A stretch of DNA of 64,000 bases from Arthrobacter bussei (GCF_009377195.2 NZ_VJXX01000006.1:179495-243494); one strand, 5' to 3'; shown: positions 53,870-61,939, counted from the stretch's first letter. Notes: a model not told the origin generated them from the sequence alone. Translations and numbers: made by a program.

Positions 53870-54676
53870 TTACGCTCCAAGACCGGGGAAGGAGGGAGCC
53901 CATGTGAGGGTTATCTCGTGCCGAGATAGGAGCGCTGCCCAATGACGTGCATCCTGGGGCTTCTTCTCGAGGACGAGGTAAAGCTTCGGATGAAAACCAC
54001 GGTCTCTCATCCTGTGGCCGTAGTCCAGCACTTGTCCCAGGCCGTGCCTAACCTGCAGAGCTTCATTTCCCTCGGTGATGCTCTTGACCTCAGCGACACC
54101 GATAATGTTCTCGTCGAGTTGCCATGCCAGGTCAAAGTTGCATTTCTTGTCGAATGGAGACAACGGCGTGAGCCCGCGCAAGATCAGCAGGTCCGCCAAG
54201 GCGTCTTGGGTTGCCGCATGGGCCTTGAGTGCGCGTTCCATATTGTCTGGATCCCGATAGTGATCACCATCGTCCTCAAGCGGATCGGCAAAGCTGCCGG
54301 CCCGGTACGGGGCACCCGCTACTCCGCCACTTGCGGCCTGCGCCCGCGCTGGGGCCCCAGGTACGTTGGGTTTCACGGCGGGCGCCGGAAAGTGGGACCG
54401 AAGGCCTAAGAACCCCTCGGCGTCGATAATCTGAATATGGTGGCCCGCGTGTTGCATGTCCGCAGCCTGCTTCTCCTTCTTACCGTAGTTCCCGTACATC
54501 CAGCGGGGGCTCCAGCCGCGGACGAGGACGTCTGTGCTCGATCTACTTATCCACTCCTTCACACGAGCCCCGAGCTTGACCGCAACATTCGTCAACTCTT
54601 CCTCGCTGTAGCCTTCGATCTTGCCGGTGAAGACAATTTCCTTGCCCTGCAGGTCGTAAATCCAGCCGCTCGCCAT
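53870..54676 (-). CDS. BRCT domain fused to a PD-(D/E)xK nuclease-like domain
   Basis: The 268-residue protein begins with a BRCT domain (LQGKEIVFTGKIEGYSEEEL, AVKLGARVKEWISRSSTDVLV; residues 8-92), followed by a Pro/Ala-rich linker and a nuclease-like domain from about 145 to the end. FDLAW (Asp182) and GVAEVKS (Glu196, Lys198) then GLGQVLDYGHR (Gln215) form the D, E-x-K, Q pattern of restriction-type nucleases. A GTG six codons upstream could also start it. It lies 75 bases from the helicase gene, convergent, so it is not in that operon but is beside it. Function inferred only: a damage- or end-recognising nuclease. Confidence 0.7.
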   Translation of the reverse strand: MASGWIYDLQGKEIVFTGKIEGYSEEELTNVAVKLGARVKEWISRSSTDVLVRGWSPRWMYGNYGKKEKQAADMQHAGHHIQIIDAEGFLGLRSHFPAPAVKPNVPGAPARAQAASGGVAGAPYRAGSFADPLEDDGDHYRDPDNMERALKAHAATQDALADLLILRGLTPLSPFDKKCNFDLAWQLDENIIGVAEVKSITEGNEALQVRHGLGQVLDYGHRMRDRGFHPKLYLVLEKKPQDARHWAALLSRHEITLTWAPSFPGLGA

Positions 54677-54746
54677 GCAGTGATCAAACGGCACTGACTA
54701 CATCAAAGGCAAGTGGTGCATCAACGAGGGACTCATGTTGGTCGGG

Positions 54747-54890
54747 GGAGCGGTTCAGTCGGACGCTGCGTTGAGGTGCCGTGAACCGGCGGCGTTGAAA
54801 CCCTCATCTGGTCAGATGCCCCATGTCGTCGTGGACTCCAACTGCTGCAAACACGGTCTTGCCGTCTGTGCCGCGCCCTGCTGCCAGCTC
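54747..54890. repeat. Direct repeat copy 1, with the decayed C-terminus of the gene at 62257
   Basis: This stretch matches 62192-62330 with many differences (shared GACGCTGCGTT, AGGTGCCGTGAAC, GGCGGCGTT, GGTCAGATG). On the minus strand it still encodes GTDGKTVFAAVGVHDDM, parallel to GTAGRVMFASVGIHDDM at the end of the 502-residue protein. It is a remnant of a second copy of that gene's 3' end and downstream region. Between 54677 and 55385 there is no intact gene. Confidence 0.7.
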
Positions 54891-54898
54891 GTCAGGGT

Positions 54899-55042
54899 GG
54901 TGGTGCCGTGGGCGTTGACAGCGGTGAGGCCGACGTCGAGCGTGTTAAGAAGTGCGGTGAGCACACGCTCGCGGTCGATGGCGGCAGTCAGGAGGCCTTT
55001 GAGTTCGTAGTCCTTGCGTTGGTAATTCGTCCTCAGTGCGGG
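54899..55042 (-). pseudogene. Remnant of a PAS-domain protein
   Basis: The minus strand encodes DYELKGLLTAAIDRERVL, then TALLNTLDVGLTAVNAHG, the usual lead-in and start of a PAS domain in signalling proteins. A stop lies just upstream (55043-55045), and at the other end it runs into the repeat in a different frame. Both ends are missing. The protein family is assigned from about 48 residues only. Confidence 0.35.
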
Positions 55043-55385
55043 TTACTGCGCGGTCACGGACCATGGGCCCCGCCCGGGGTGGCACGGGATCCCACCGTCC
55101 CGGGATCAATTTGTCCGGCCCACGAGTCGATATCCGAGCCCACCGAGGGCGTTCACTGGACAACGGAGAAAGCTCCTCCCTATGGGTGGCACTGACCTAC
55201 CCCAACGACGTCCAACAGACGGTGAAGGGCTTGCGATGGCGTGGACGCGCGAGCTCGTACAGGTTCAGTAGGTCTGATACTCCACGGCCCGGGCTGCTTG
55301 GGCTTTTGTCGTCGCCGTCAAGGGGAAGAGGCTTGAGTAGCGCCAACCCCGCGGCAAGACCCGGGTGGTCCCGTTAGATCGGTCC

Positions 55386-55628
55386 ATGGCCAATCAGTCC
55401 CGTTTCATAACCTTGCCCGACGTCGCCGCGGAGGTCGTAATGCGCCAGTCGCAGATGTACGCGTTGGTTAAGTCCGGAGACCTGCCAGCCATCCAGATCG
55501 GCGATCGAGGCCAGTAGCGGGTAGAGCGGGTGAAGCTCGAGGAGTAGATCGCCAGGATGTACGAGCAGGCGTCGGCAGCCCACAGCAGGATCACTCCGGA
55601 GGACGTCGCCGATGACCGAGCGGAGTGA
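55386..55628 (+). pseudogene. Decayed copy of the excisionase-like HTH gene
   Basis: ATG 55386 to TGA 55628 aligns without gaps to the gene at 56848. It has two in-frame TAG codons, at 55515 (Trp to stop) and 55545 (Tyr to stop). The promoter-side sequence is conserved as well (CCCGTTAG before the ATG). It still ends at a TGA that the other copy has lost. Confidence 0.85.
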
Positions 55629-55701
55629 TGCCCGCGCGAGCAGGCTAAAGAGCCCGACCTGGATGACCCGGTAGGGCTTCCTCGTGTCGTGAAGGCGGGG
55701 C

Positions 55702-56064
55702 CTACGTGATCGAGTGTGCGCCCCGCTGCGAGGCCATGGTGGTCGCGGCTTCGGGGGTTATCCACTTGCTGTCGTCCGTGTGCGGTACAGAGTGTGAGGC
55801 GCCGGTGTTGATTTGTCTGGCGTGGAATCGCCTGCTTCTGGAGGTGCTCATGATCCTCCTAGGTCTTGTGCGCACTGGCTGAATTTCTTCGGGCTCGGGC
55901 GGCAACTCGACGATCGGCGGCATCTTCATCGCCGCCAGCCTCTTGACGATGGGGGCTGTCTCGCGGCCAAGCTGCAGGTCGAGGGCGACCTTCATCTGCG
56001 CCGCGAAGATCTCGTTGTCCAGTTCCCTGAGCAGCTCGTTCGTGGTGGGCTTGCGGTCAGTCAT
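55702..56064 (-). CDS. Hypothetical 120-residue protein, second gene of a coupled pair
   Basis: The N-terminal half is helical (NELLRELDNEIFAAQMKVAL), followed by Pro/Glu-rich and Arg-rich stretches. No family recognised. Its ATG overlaps the stop of the 82-residue gene (ATGA). The C-terminal 40 residues look poorly conserved and could be a frame-extended tail, since the region next to it is decayed. Confidence 0.5.
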   Translation of the reverse strand: MTDRKPTTNELLRELDNEIFAAQMKVALDLQLGRETAPIVKRLAAMKMPPIVELPPEPEEIQPVRTRPRRIMSTSRSRRFHARQINTGASHSVPHTDDSKWITPEAATTMASQRGAHSIT

Positions 56065-56309
56065 CGTTCCTCCTTCGTGGGTCTATTGCCTTCCGGGGTC
56101 GGGGAATCGTCCATGACGTCCTCTACCAGCGACCGTTGGTCCTCGGTGAGGTCGCGCTCGGCAAGGTTCCGGAACAGGTGCTCGATGTCGGCCGGCTCCA
56201 TGTGGGTTTGCGGCTTTGCCCAGATATCATCGAGCATCTGCTTGTCCTCCGGCTTGGCCATCTTGCTGTTGACCAGTAGCTGCAGCAGCTCCCTGCCGTG
56301 GGCGACCAT
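56061..56309 (-). CDS. Hypothetical 82-residue protein, first gene of a coupled pair
   Basis: Mostly helical and acidic (KPEDKQMLDDIWAKP, DIEHLFRNLAERDLTEDQ). GGAGAAT nine bases before ATG 56309 is a good ribosome site. No family recognised. The pair sits between the two HTH copies, in the segment flanked by their direct repeats. Confidence 0.55.
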   Translation of the reverse strand: MVAHGRELLQLLVNSKMAKPEDKQMLDDIWAKPQTHMEPADIEHLFRNLAERDLTEDQRSLVEDVMDDSPTPEGNRPTKEER

Positions 56310-56592
56310 TTTGGGATTCTCCAGCGTCGTCGCGTCCAGCGCTCACTGCCGACACTGACACCACCTACTTCGTTCGTCGGACTCGCGCTTCTGCCTCAGG
56401 GTGCGCCACAGGACCAATGTAACCAGCCCGGCAGGAAGCGGCGCCGAGAACGGGGCACAGGCTACCACGATCTCCCAGGGGCTGGCCCTCCGGGCGCCAG
56501 GTCATTCAGGGGCTCGGACTGATCTCGCCTCGCGCGGGACGGCGCTGATGGACCGGCTTTCCGGGCAGCGATCAGAGGCAACATATTGGGAG

Positions 56593-56632
56593 CTATAGGG
56601 GGTTATAGGGAAAACCCAATAACCCCCTATAG
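56593..56632. repeat. 40-base palindrome
   Basis: CTATAGGGGGTTAT pairs perfectly with ATAACCCCCTATAG; inside, GGG pairs with CCC around an AAAA loop after one A-A mismatch. AT-richer than its surroundings. It could be a terminator, a recombination site or an element end. Confidence 0.7.
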
Positions 56633-56636
56633 AGCG

Positions 56637-56668
56637 GCGCGTCTCGGGCCGACACGCGCGCGCAAGGC
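56637..56668. repeat. Hairpin-forming dispersed repeat, copy 2
   Basis: 25 of 32 bases match the copy at 4509-4540, with the same central CGGG/CGGC hairpin and the same end GCAAGGC. It lies directly next to the 40-base palindrome. Confidence 0.5.
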
Positions 56669-56847
56669 GAAGCTCCGTCCTGCATTCAGGCATCGATTCT
56701 TAGTGCACGGGAGATTGGGCGGACGGCAAAGCTAGACGACGGGCAGGCCTGGTTGGTTCCTGCCTTTGTCATTGGGCGGCGGAAGCTGGTGGAGCGAGCC
56801 GGGTACACCGCGAGGGCTGACGTGAGCGATCCCGTTAGGATCGACGC

Positions 56848-57537
56848 ATGGCCGATCAGCCCCGCTTCATGACCTTGCCCGACGTCGCAGCAGAGCTTGC
56901 AGTGAGCCAGTCGCAGATGTATGCGCTGGTGAAGTCCGGTGACCTGCCAGCCATCCAGATTGGCGGCCGGGGTCAGTGGCGCGTGGAGCGGGTGAAGCTC
57001 GAGGAGTACATCGCCAGGATGTACGAGCAGGCATCGGCAGCCCGCAGCAGGATCACTCCGGAGGACGTCGCCGAGGAGGGAGTTGGGCGATACTCGCGGG
57101 AGCAGGTTAAAGGTTTGCAGAACACACATGGGGGAAATGATGAAGAAGCACCTTGCACCGTTGGTAGGGATAGCACTGGTCCTCAGCGCTTGCACGGCCG
57201 GGAACGACCCGGCGCCCACGGAAACTACCGCTCAGACTCCGTCAGAACCCGCTTCTGCGTCATCGGCCCCGCCGACGCAGCGGGTTACAACACCCGCACC
57301 AGCTCCGTCGGAAACGCCGAGCCCTGCGCCTGCCCCCACAACTGTCGCGCCCACGCCAGAGCCAGCTCCGACTCAGGCGCCGCCAACACCGGCGCCTCCC
57401 GGGAACTCGCAGACCTCACCCCGCGGGAACTTGATCAAGCAGATAGGCGAACTGGCCGGCATCAGGGACGCCAGCGGCGAGTACCTGGCCGCCTTCACCG
57501 TCAACGACATCATCGTCGACATCCCCTGCACCGATGA
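56848..57537 (+). CDS. Excisionase-family HTH protein, extended by stop loss
   Basis: The conserved part is about 80 residues: LPDVAAELAVSQSQMYALVKSG and DLPAIQIGGRGQWRVERVKLEEYI, the helix-turn-helix of the MerR-like excisionase family used by phages and integrative elements. In the broken copy at 55386 the gene ends at TGA; here the aligned codon is CGA, so reading continues for about 145 more residues to 57537 in a different frame from the lipoprotein gene that starts at 57140. The C-terminal extension is probably accidental, and the functional unit is the first 80-85 residues. Confidence 0.75.
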   Translation: MADQPRFMTLPDVAAELAVSQSQMYALVKSGDLPAIQIGGRGQWRVERVKLEEYIARMYEQASAARSRITPEDVAEEGVGRYSREQVKGLQNTHGGNDEEAPCTVGRDSTGPQRLHGRERPGAHGNYRSDSVRTRFCVIGPADAAGYNTRTSSVGNAEPCACPHNCRAHARASSDSGAANTGASRELADLTPRELDQADRRTGRHQGRQRRVPGRLHRQRHHRRHPLHR

Positions 57538-57865
57538 GTTAGCGGGCCGACCCGAGAACGGGCACTTCGTGGCCCTCGACGTGTCGGTGGAGACCAGCCC
57601 AAACATGCTCAACTCCGACCTCATCCAGCAATTCAGCATGTCCTCCCTGACCTTCCAGGCGATTGGCCCGGACGGCGTCACGTCGAACGCGGGGACCGAC
57701 AGTACCGCGACGCTCTTCTGCCTCGACGACTCAGTCTTGCTGCCGGGGAATATCGGTCCTGGGGAGAAGGCCCAGGGACTTGTGCTCCTCGACGTCGAGA
57801 ACCCCTCCGGCATCCTCATCTATGAGGACTTCTGGACCGACAGTGCGTGGGAATACGCCTACTAG
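57140..57865 (+). CDS. Lipoprotein with DUF4352-like domain
   Basis: MKKHLAPLVGIALVLSAC is a clear lipoprotein signal with the lipobox Cys18. Then a Pro/Thr/Ser-rich linker (to about 105) and a beta-rich domain (FTVNDIIVDIPC, NGHFVALDVSVE, GPGEKAQGLVLLDV) like the DUF4352/telokin-like domains of secreted actinobacterial proteins. GGGGGAA is just ahead; ATGs at 57128, 57137 and 57140 are all possible and 57140 fits the signal best. It overlaps the extension of the HTH gene in another frame. Confidence 0.75.
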   Translation: MKKHLAPLVGIALVLSACTAGNDPAPTETTAQTPSEPASASSAPPTQRVTTPAPAPSETPSPAPAPTTVAPTPEPAPTQAPPTPAPPGNSQTSPRGNLIKQIGELAGIRDASGEYLAAFTVNDIIVDIPCTDELAGRPENGHFVALDVSVETSPNMLNSDLIQQFSMSSLTFQAIGPDGVTSNAGTDSTATLFCLDDSVLLPGNIGPGEKAQGLVLLDVENPSGILIYEDFWTDSAWEYAY

Positions 57866-57892
57866 CTCTAGAGATGACGGAGGCCATCGGCA

Positions 57893-58558
57893 GTGGGGGA
57901 AGACGTCCTAAGTCCCTGTGAAAACAGGCAGGAGTGGTTGCTCATGTACTCCCGCGGTGTCAGCCCAGCGTCCGTTGCCCGGTGGTGCCGGGTTGACGTC
58001 CGGCGGGTGCAGCGCGCCGTGGATCGGGAGATCCGCCGGAACCCGGCCTGGTTTGACCAGTGCTGGTTGATCCATGACCAACCAGCGTGGGACGGGGCCG
58101 CTGCCCGGCGGTTTGCCAGGAATAGGGACCGGGTGTGGTGGCAGCACTACACGGACGTTGCCGCCCACATGCGGGAGCGTGATGGCTCTTTGCCGGCGCA
58201 GAACGAAAGCTCGCGTGCGCGGGAGCTGTATCGGTGGATCGAAGCGCAGCGCCGCCAGCACGATGCCGGGAACCTCACCCAGGACAGGATCGACGCCCTT
58301 GACAAGCTGGGCAAGTGGCTCGGCACCCGCAGGGGCAACCCCGACGCCCTATGGGCGTCACGCCTGGAACAGGTGCAACGATTCCACGCCGCGAGGGGAC
58401 GGTTCCCGGTGTACACCCCGCAGTACCGCCCGGACGAGAAAGTGCTCGCAATCTGGCTGCACCGGCAACGCACTTGGGAGCGCAAGGGCAGACTCCGCCA
58501 GGACCGCCACAAGCAGCTGGATCAGGTGGTACCCGGATGGACCGCGCCGAACAAATGA
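57893..58558 (+). CDS. Helicase-associated (HA) domain protein
   Basis: The 221-residue protein starts with an HTH-like region (SVARWCRVDVRRVQRAVDREI), then two HA-type repeats, each with a W..., G-x-L-P or G-R-F-P core (HMRERDGSLPAQ; RFHAARGRFPVY). HA domains occur after helicase domains and alone next to mobile elements; they likely bind DNA. The start is GTG 57893. Its 3' end is duplicated in decayed form at 61.65-61.73 kb. Function otherwise unknown. Confidence 0.65.
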   Translation: MGEDVLSPCENRQEWLLMYSRGVSPASVARWCRVDVRRVQRAVDREIRRNPAWFDQCWLIHDQPAWDGAAARRFARNRDRVWWQHYTDVAAHMRERDGSLPAQNESSRARELYRWIEAQRRQHDAGNLTQDRIDALDKLGKWLGTRRGNPDALWASRLEQVQRFHAARGRFPVYTPQYRPDEKVLAIWLHRQRTWERKGRLRQDRHKQLDQVVPGWTAPNK

Positions 58559-58768
58559 GCCTATGGCACAGTCGACCCGGAACGAGGACCCGACCGTCTC
58601 CGATCGACAGACACTGCCACGCGGATGTTTCAATCATGCTTTCGCTCGTTTGAGTTCCACGCCAATGCGGGTTATGCATCATCGAGAATCGATGCGCCGT
58701 GCTCGGGGTGCGCGAGGATTCGGCAGTGGGTCTTCATCCAGTGCAGCGCTTGCCCAGGGTGGGATGAC
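58538..58768. repeat. About 230-bp direct repeat, copy A
   Basis: It matches 61706-61934 at roughly four of five bases over the whole length (shared GGCAGTGGGTCTTCATCCAG and many other blocks). Copy A starts inside the last codons of the HA-domain gene. Confidence 0.85.
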
Positions 58769-59148
58769 CGAGCCACGCTGGGCATGCGCTGCAGTGCACA
58801 GGGTCGGTAGGCCCGCCGCACAGGTCTACGGACGGGACGCACACGGATGGACGACAGTCCGGTTGGCGCGGGTCTCATGCTGCAGTGACTCCGGGAACCT
58901 ACAGCGCGTGCCGTGCCCGCGGAATCAACCAGGTGGTGTCGATCCGGGCTTGCCCCAGGAGACCAGACGGTCGAGCTCCTCGAGTCCGGCGGGGTATCCG
59001 TCGGGTATGTGGGGTGGGTTCTGCACATCCGGTCGTGCGTTGACTCGGTGGGCGCCGAGGGTTGACTATCCCGCACGTCGCGACGCTTCTCTGGACCAAC
59101 ACCAAGCGAGTCCACACTGAGCTCGACTCTTGCAGCGTCGCTTTGAAG
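58769..59148. other. 380-base stretch with gene debris
   Basis: Nothing intact. The minus strand at about 58940-59040 has a short protein-like stretch (PDGYPAGLEELDRLVSWG) that looks like a leftover gene end, without a start. Confidence 0.4.
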
Positions 59149-60093
59149 CTAGTCCAGGACCGCTGAAGGTTCGTCGTTCTTGAGTTGGTGTGAGAGTGAG
59201 GCAAGCTTCTCTTCGGTTTCCTTGAGACGTGCGTTGTCGGCTTTGACCAAGGCGAGTTTCGCATCTATGACGGGGGTGACGTCCTCGGTGTGTGCTCGGA
59301 CGTTTGTCAGGTTCACAGACGCTACCTTGACTGCTTCCTCGTGAGTGGAGTTTGCCGTGTCGACGTTCCTTGCAGTGTTGTTCACGTTCGTGGCGAATCT
59401 GCGCACGGCGGCTCCTTGATCGGGGTTACACGTGATCAGGGCAGCGAAGGAGTGTCCTTCGAGCAGGAGGTACAGCTCGCGGTCGTCGTGCACTTTCTTC
59501 TTCTGCATCATCCCGCCAGCGATGATCCCGACCGGTCCTAGCACGATGCCTCCGGCCGTCATGCGTGTCAAAGTCGATCGCTTTGTTCGTGCCAGGTTCC
59601 CAGAGGAGTCCACTGTTGCGTTTACGTCAGGGCCGAGCGGGAAGGTCTGTCCCTTAATGCTTATCTGGTGTTGGAAGAGCTCCGCTGCCCCGTCCCTACC
59701 CCGATAACTCTGTACGGATTTCCTGCCGGTGAGTTCAGCCTCTTTCATTTGGTGCTGCGCCCGTTTGAGCTCGGATGCGACTAGGTTGCTCTCCCTCCGA
59801 TGCTCCTTCTCGGCGATGGAGACGCGTTGCTTGTACTCGCGTAGTGCGCTTCGGTGCGCGGCCCTGGCTTCGGACAGGGCTTGTTGCTCAGCTCGTCTGA
59901 GTTGCGACTGAGCCTCTCGTGCAGCCCGGTCGGCGTTCACCCGGGCGTCATGGGCTGCCCGGTCGACGGGAGACATGGATGATATCCGGTCGCGTTCGAG
60001 GGCTTTCCGCCGCAGGAGCCAGGAGAACCCCAGCGCCAAGATTAGGAGGACTGAGGCGGCAATAATTATCGTGACCCAGGGAAAATCACTCAT
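59149..60093 (-). CDS. Membrane-anchored coiled-coil protein, third gene of an unrecognised operon
   Basis: 314 residues: one N-terminal helix at about 7-29, then RRK, a long coiled coil rich in Ala/Arg/Glu (40-130), a globular middle part with ELYLLLEGHSF and a Gly-rich hydrophobic stretch (GGIVLGPVGIIAGGMM, about 180-195), and a second coil at the C-terminus. ATG 60093 has GGAGAG ahead; the ATG one codon earlier is too close. I do not recognise the family. It follows the 202-residue membrane protein after 97 bases. Confidence 0.7.
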   Translation of the reverse strand: MSDFPWVTIIIAASVLLILALGFSWLLRRKALERDRISSMSPVDRAAHDARVNADRAAREAQSQLRRAEQQALSEARAAHRSALREYKQRVSIAEKEHRRESNLVASELKRAQHQMKEAELTGRKSVQSYRGRDGAAELFQHQISIKGQTFPLGPDVNATVDSSGNLARTKRSTLTRMTAGGIVLGPVGIIAGGMMQKKKVHDDRELYLLLEGHSFAALITCNPDQGAAVRRFATNVNNTARNVDTANSTHEEAVKVASVNLTNVRAHTEDVTPVIDAKLALVKADNARLKETEEKLASLSHQLKNDEPSAVLD

Positions 60094-60190
60094 CATCTCT
60101 CCTTCACGGCTCTTGATACCCAGGAAACGTCACGTCCCGGCACTGGGTGCGGATGATCCGACGCAGAACGCCCTAACTCGCTGAAAATCA

Positions 60191-60799
60191 TCATTCGGTG
60201 ATGTCTGTGCGTGTCGCGGCGTCCAGCAGTCGATCGAAGCTCTCGGTAGCGTATTGGGGTGCTTCTGCCGCGATCAAAATCTGCCAGCGTTTATGGGCGG
60301 AGTGGGCCTTGACCACCTCTTGCGGCTCCTCTGGCCCCGTGTCGGTCTGTTCGGATTGAAGTGGAGGATCGACATCCTGGTGTTCACGCACCACGAGGTA
60401 CATGCCGGCTATCCCCTCCACTGTGAACGGAAAGTACACGTCGGCTTCGATCAATTCCTTGAGCTGCTCAGGAGTGATGGTCTGCGACTCATCCCTGCCT
60501 AGTTCGGCCAGGATGACGTTGATCTTGGTACTGACGTCGGACAGGAAGATTTTTCCCCTCGTCCGCTGCGCGAGTTGAAACATGAGACCAAAGATCAATC
60601 CAAACGCTGTGGAGAACAGCATGACCGCTGCCGGGTTTCGCATGTCGGGCAAGAAGATCATCAGGATGAGGGCCACGATTGAGCCTAGAATCCCGAACAT
60701 GAAGGAGGAAGCGATGAACCTTGCCACTGAGAAGGAAGCGTTTCCGTTCCAATCCTCTGAGGTGAATTCCTCGACGGTGATGTGGTCCTCGTGGTTCAT
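60191..60799 (-). CDS. Membrane protein of 202 residues, second gene of the operon
   Basis: Two helices (about 28-51 and 57-78) near the N-terminus, then a cytosolic domain of about 120 residues with TITPEQLKELIEADVYFP and EGIAGMYLVVREHQ. Acidic tail. The ATG overlaps the stop of the preceding 191-residue gene (ATGA). Not recognised; the membrane arrangement with a cytosolic sensor-like part and coiled-coil partners on either side suggests a complex. Confidence 0.7.
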   Translation of the reverse strand: MNHEDHITVEEFTSEDWNGNASFSVARFIASSFMFGILGSIVALILMIFLPDMRNPAAVMLFSTAFGLIFGLMFQLAQRTRGKIFLSDVSTKINVILAELGRDESQTITPEQLKELIEADVYFPFTVEGIAGMYLVVREHQDVDPPLQSEQTDTGPEEPQEVVKAHSAHKRWQILIAAEAPQYATESFDRLLDAATRTDITE

Positions 60800-61371
60800 G
60801 ATCCCTGGTGCCCCTTCAGTTCCAGGAGTGCCTCGGCCAGGACGACAGCCTGTCGTGCACTCCTGAGATCCGTCGCAACTCCGGTGTCTTCAGGTACAAA
60901 CCCGAAGTTTCCCGGCCCATCATCGAGCGCCGAGATGGTTCTGTTCAAGGCCTCGCGTTCTCTCGTCAGCTCCAACGACATGGCCAGCTTGTCCTTGCTC
61001 CTTTGCAGATCGAGCAGAGACTTCTCGATATCACTCTTACGATTCTGCATCGAAGTCATCCGGGAATTGAGCCGACGCGTGCGGTCCTCGAACTTCCTCT
61101 CGAGTGTCCGGGCGCTTTGCAATAGGTCCGACAGATTATCGTAGCCCTCAGGGGAACCGCCATACCCTGAGAGAAGCTCCTCCACATGTGCTCGCCGACG
61201 TGTCCAGAAGCTGTACCCGACCTCGTTCTGCCCGTGTAGGAGCGCGATCATCGGCGCTGTCCGGTCAATCAAATCCTGCCGATGACGAAGCGTGTCGATG
61301 GCGATATCAAGACGGGCAACGAACACCGCATAGTTGTCTACCGAGTCTTCTGCCTCTGTTAATCGCCCCAT
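60796..61371 (-). CDS. Soluble coiled-coil protein, first gene of the operon
   Basis: 191 residues, highly helical, with a coiled coil at about 80-145 (LLQSARTLERKFEDRTRRL, QNRKSDIEKSLLDLQRSKDK). No catalytic motif visible. It starts the unit at ATG 61371 with GGAG close upstream. Coupled by ATGA to the membrane protein. Codon use is less GC-rich than the host genes. Confidence 0.7.
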   Translation of the reverse strand: MGRLTEAEDSVDNYAVFVARLDIAIDTLRHRQDLIDRTAPMIALLHGQNEVGYSFWTRRRAHVEELLSGYGGSPEGYDNLSDLLQSARTLERKFEDRTRRLNSRMTSMQNRKSDIEKSLLDLQRSKDKLAMSLELTREREALNRTISALDDGPGNFGFVPEDTGVATDLRSARQAVVLAEALLELKGHQGS

Positions 61372-61389
61372 TTGTAGCTCTCTAGCTCC

Positions 61390-61623
61390 TTAGCTGCTTG
61401 GCGCCGGTGCCAGACCGATCTTCTGCCATGAGGAGAAGCATATTCGTTCCCCACTGACCCAAGATCCATCATCGCCGAGTAATGAGGGCCCGCGGATCTC
61501 ACACGGAAGATCAGCTATCACCATACCGACGCGCCACTTGTGCACGAGTAAGGAAACGCTTTCTACTGGCGATAAGTTAGGCGATGCTACCCAGCGACAG
61601 TTCGTTGGTCGGAGCTGGTGCAC
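61390..61623 (-). CDS. Doubtful 77-residue frame upstream of the coiled-coil operon
   Basis: GTG 61623 or ATG 61524 could start it; the end reads VSGERICFSSWQKIGL before TAA 18 bases ahead of the 191-residue gene. It uses several rare codons (TTA, ATA) and part of it lies next to the decayed HA-gene end. The remainder of the 61372-61939 gap holds repeat copy B. Confidence 0.25.
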   Translation of the reverse strand: MHQLRPTNCRWVASPNLSPVESVSLLVHKWRVGMVIADLPCEIRGPSLLGDDGSWVSGERICFSSWQKIGLAPAPSS

Positions 61624-61705
61624 GGATTGGTGACATCTGATCTGGCTGCCGCAAGGCTTTCGCCCGCACGGATCGCCACGAGGAGTGGATCAGGAGCTAT
61701 CCGGT

Positions 61706-61934
61706 TGGACCACGTCGAACAGGTGAGCCTGTGGCACAACCGACCCGGAACGAGGACCGAGGCTCCCCGATCAAGAGACACTGCCACAGATGTCTCCATC
61801 ACGCTTTCGCTCGGTGATGCTCCACACCAATGCAGGCTCTGCGCAATCGAGAATCGATGCGCCCTGCTCGAGGTGCGCGAGAATTCGGCAGTGGGTCTTC
61901 ATCCAGTGCAGCGCATGCCCAGAGTGAGATGATG
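61706..61934. repeat. About 230-bp direct repeat, copy B, with a decayed end of the HA-domain gene
   Basis: Counterpart of 58538-58768. The 70 bases before it (from about 61636) also resemble the 3' end of the HA-domain gene (shared GGATCGCCACGA/GGACCGCCACAA block) but are shortened and out of frame. The two copies bracket the three-gene coiled-coil operon. Confidence 0.8.
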
Positions 61935-61939
61935 GTTTT

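Larger units (their letters stand above)
56310..56847. other. 538-base stretch without a recognised gene
   Basis: It lies between the small coupled pair and the HTH gene. It holds the 40-base palindrome at 56593-56632 and the dispersed hairpin repeat at 56637-56668. The segment just before the ATG (56829-56847) matches the upstream region of the decayed HTH copy. Confidence 0.6.

Noticed and set aside
56848..57537. A genuine two-domain HTH protein of 229 residues
   Set aside because: The second half is the lipoprotein gene read in the wrong frame, and the twin copy ends at the aligned TGA.
58672..59115. 147-codon minus-strand frame opposite the repeat copy A region
   Set aside because: Composition and lack of start context suggest chance; only a short stretch in a different frame looks protein-like.
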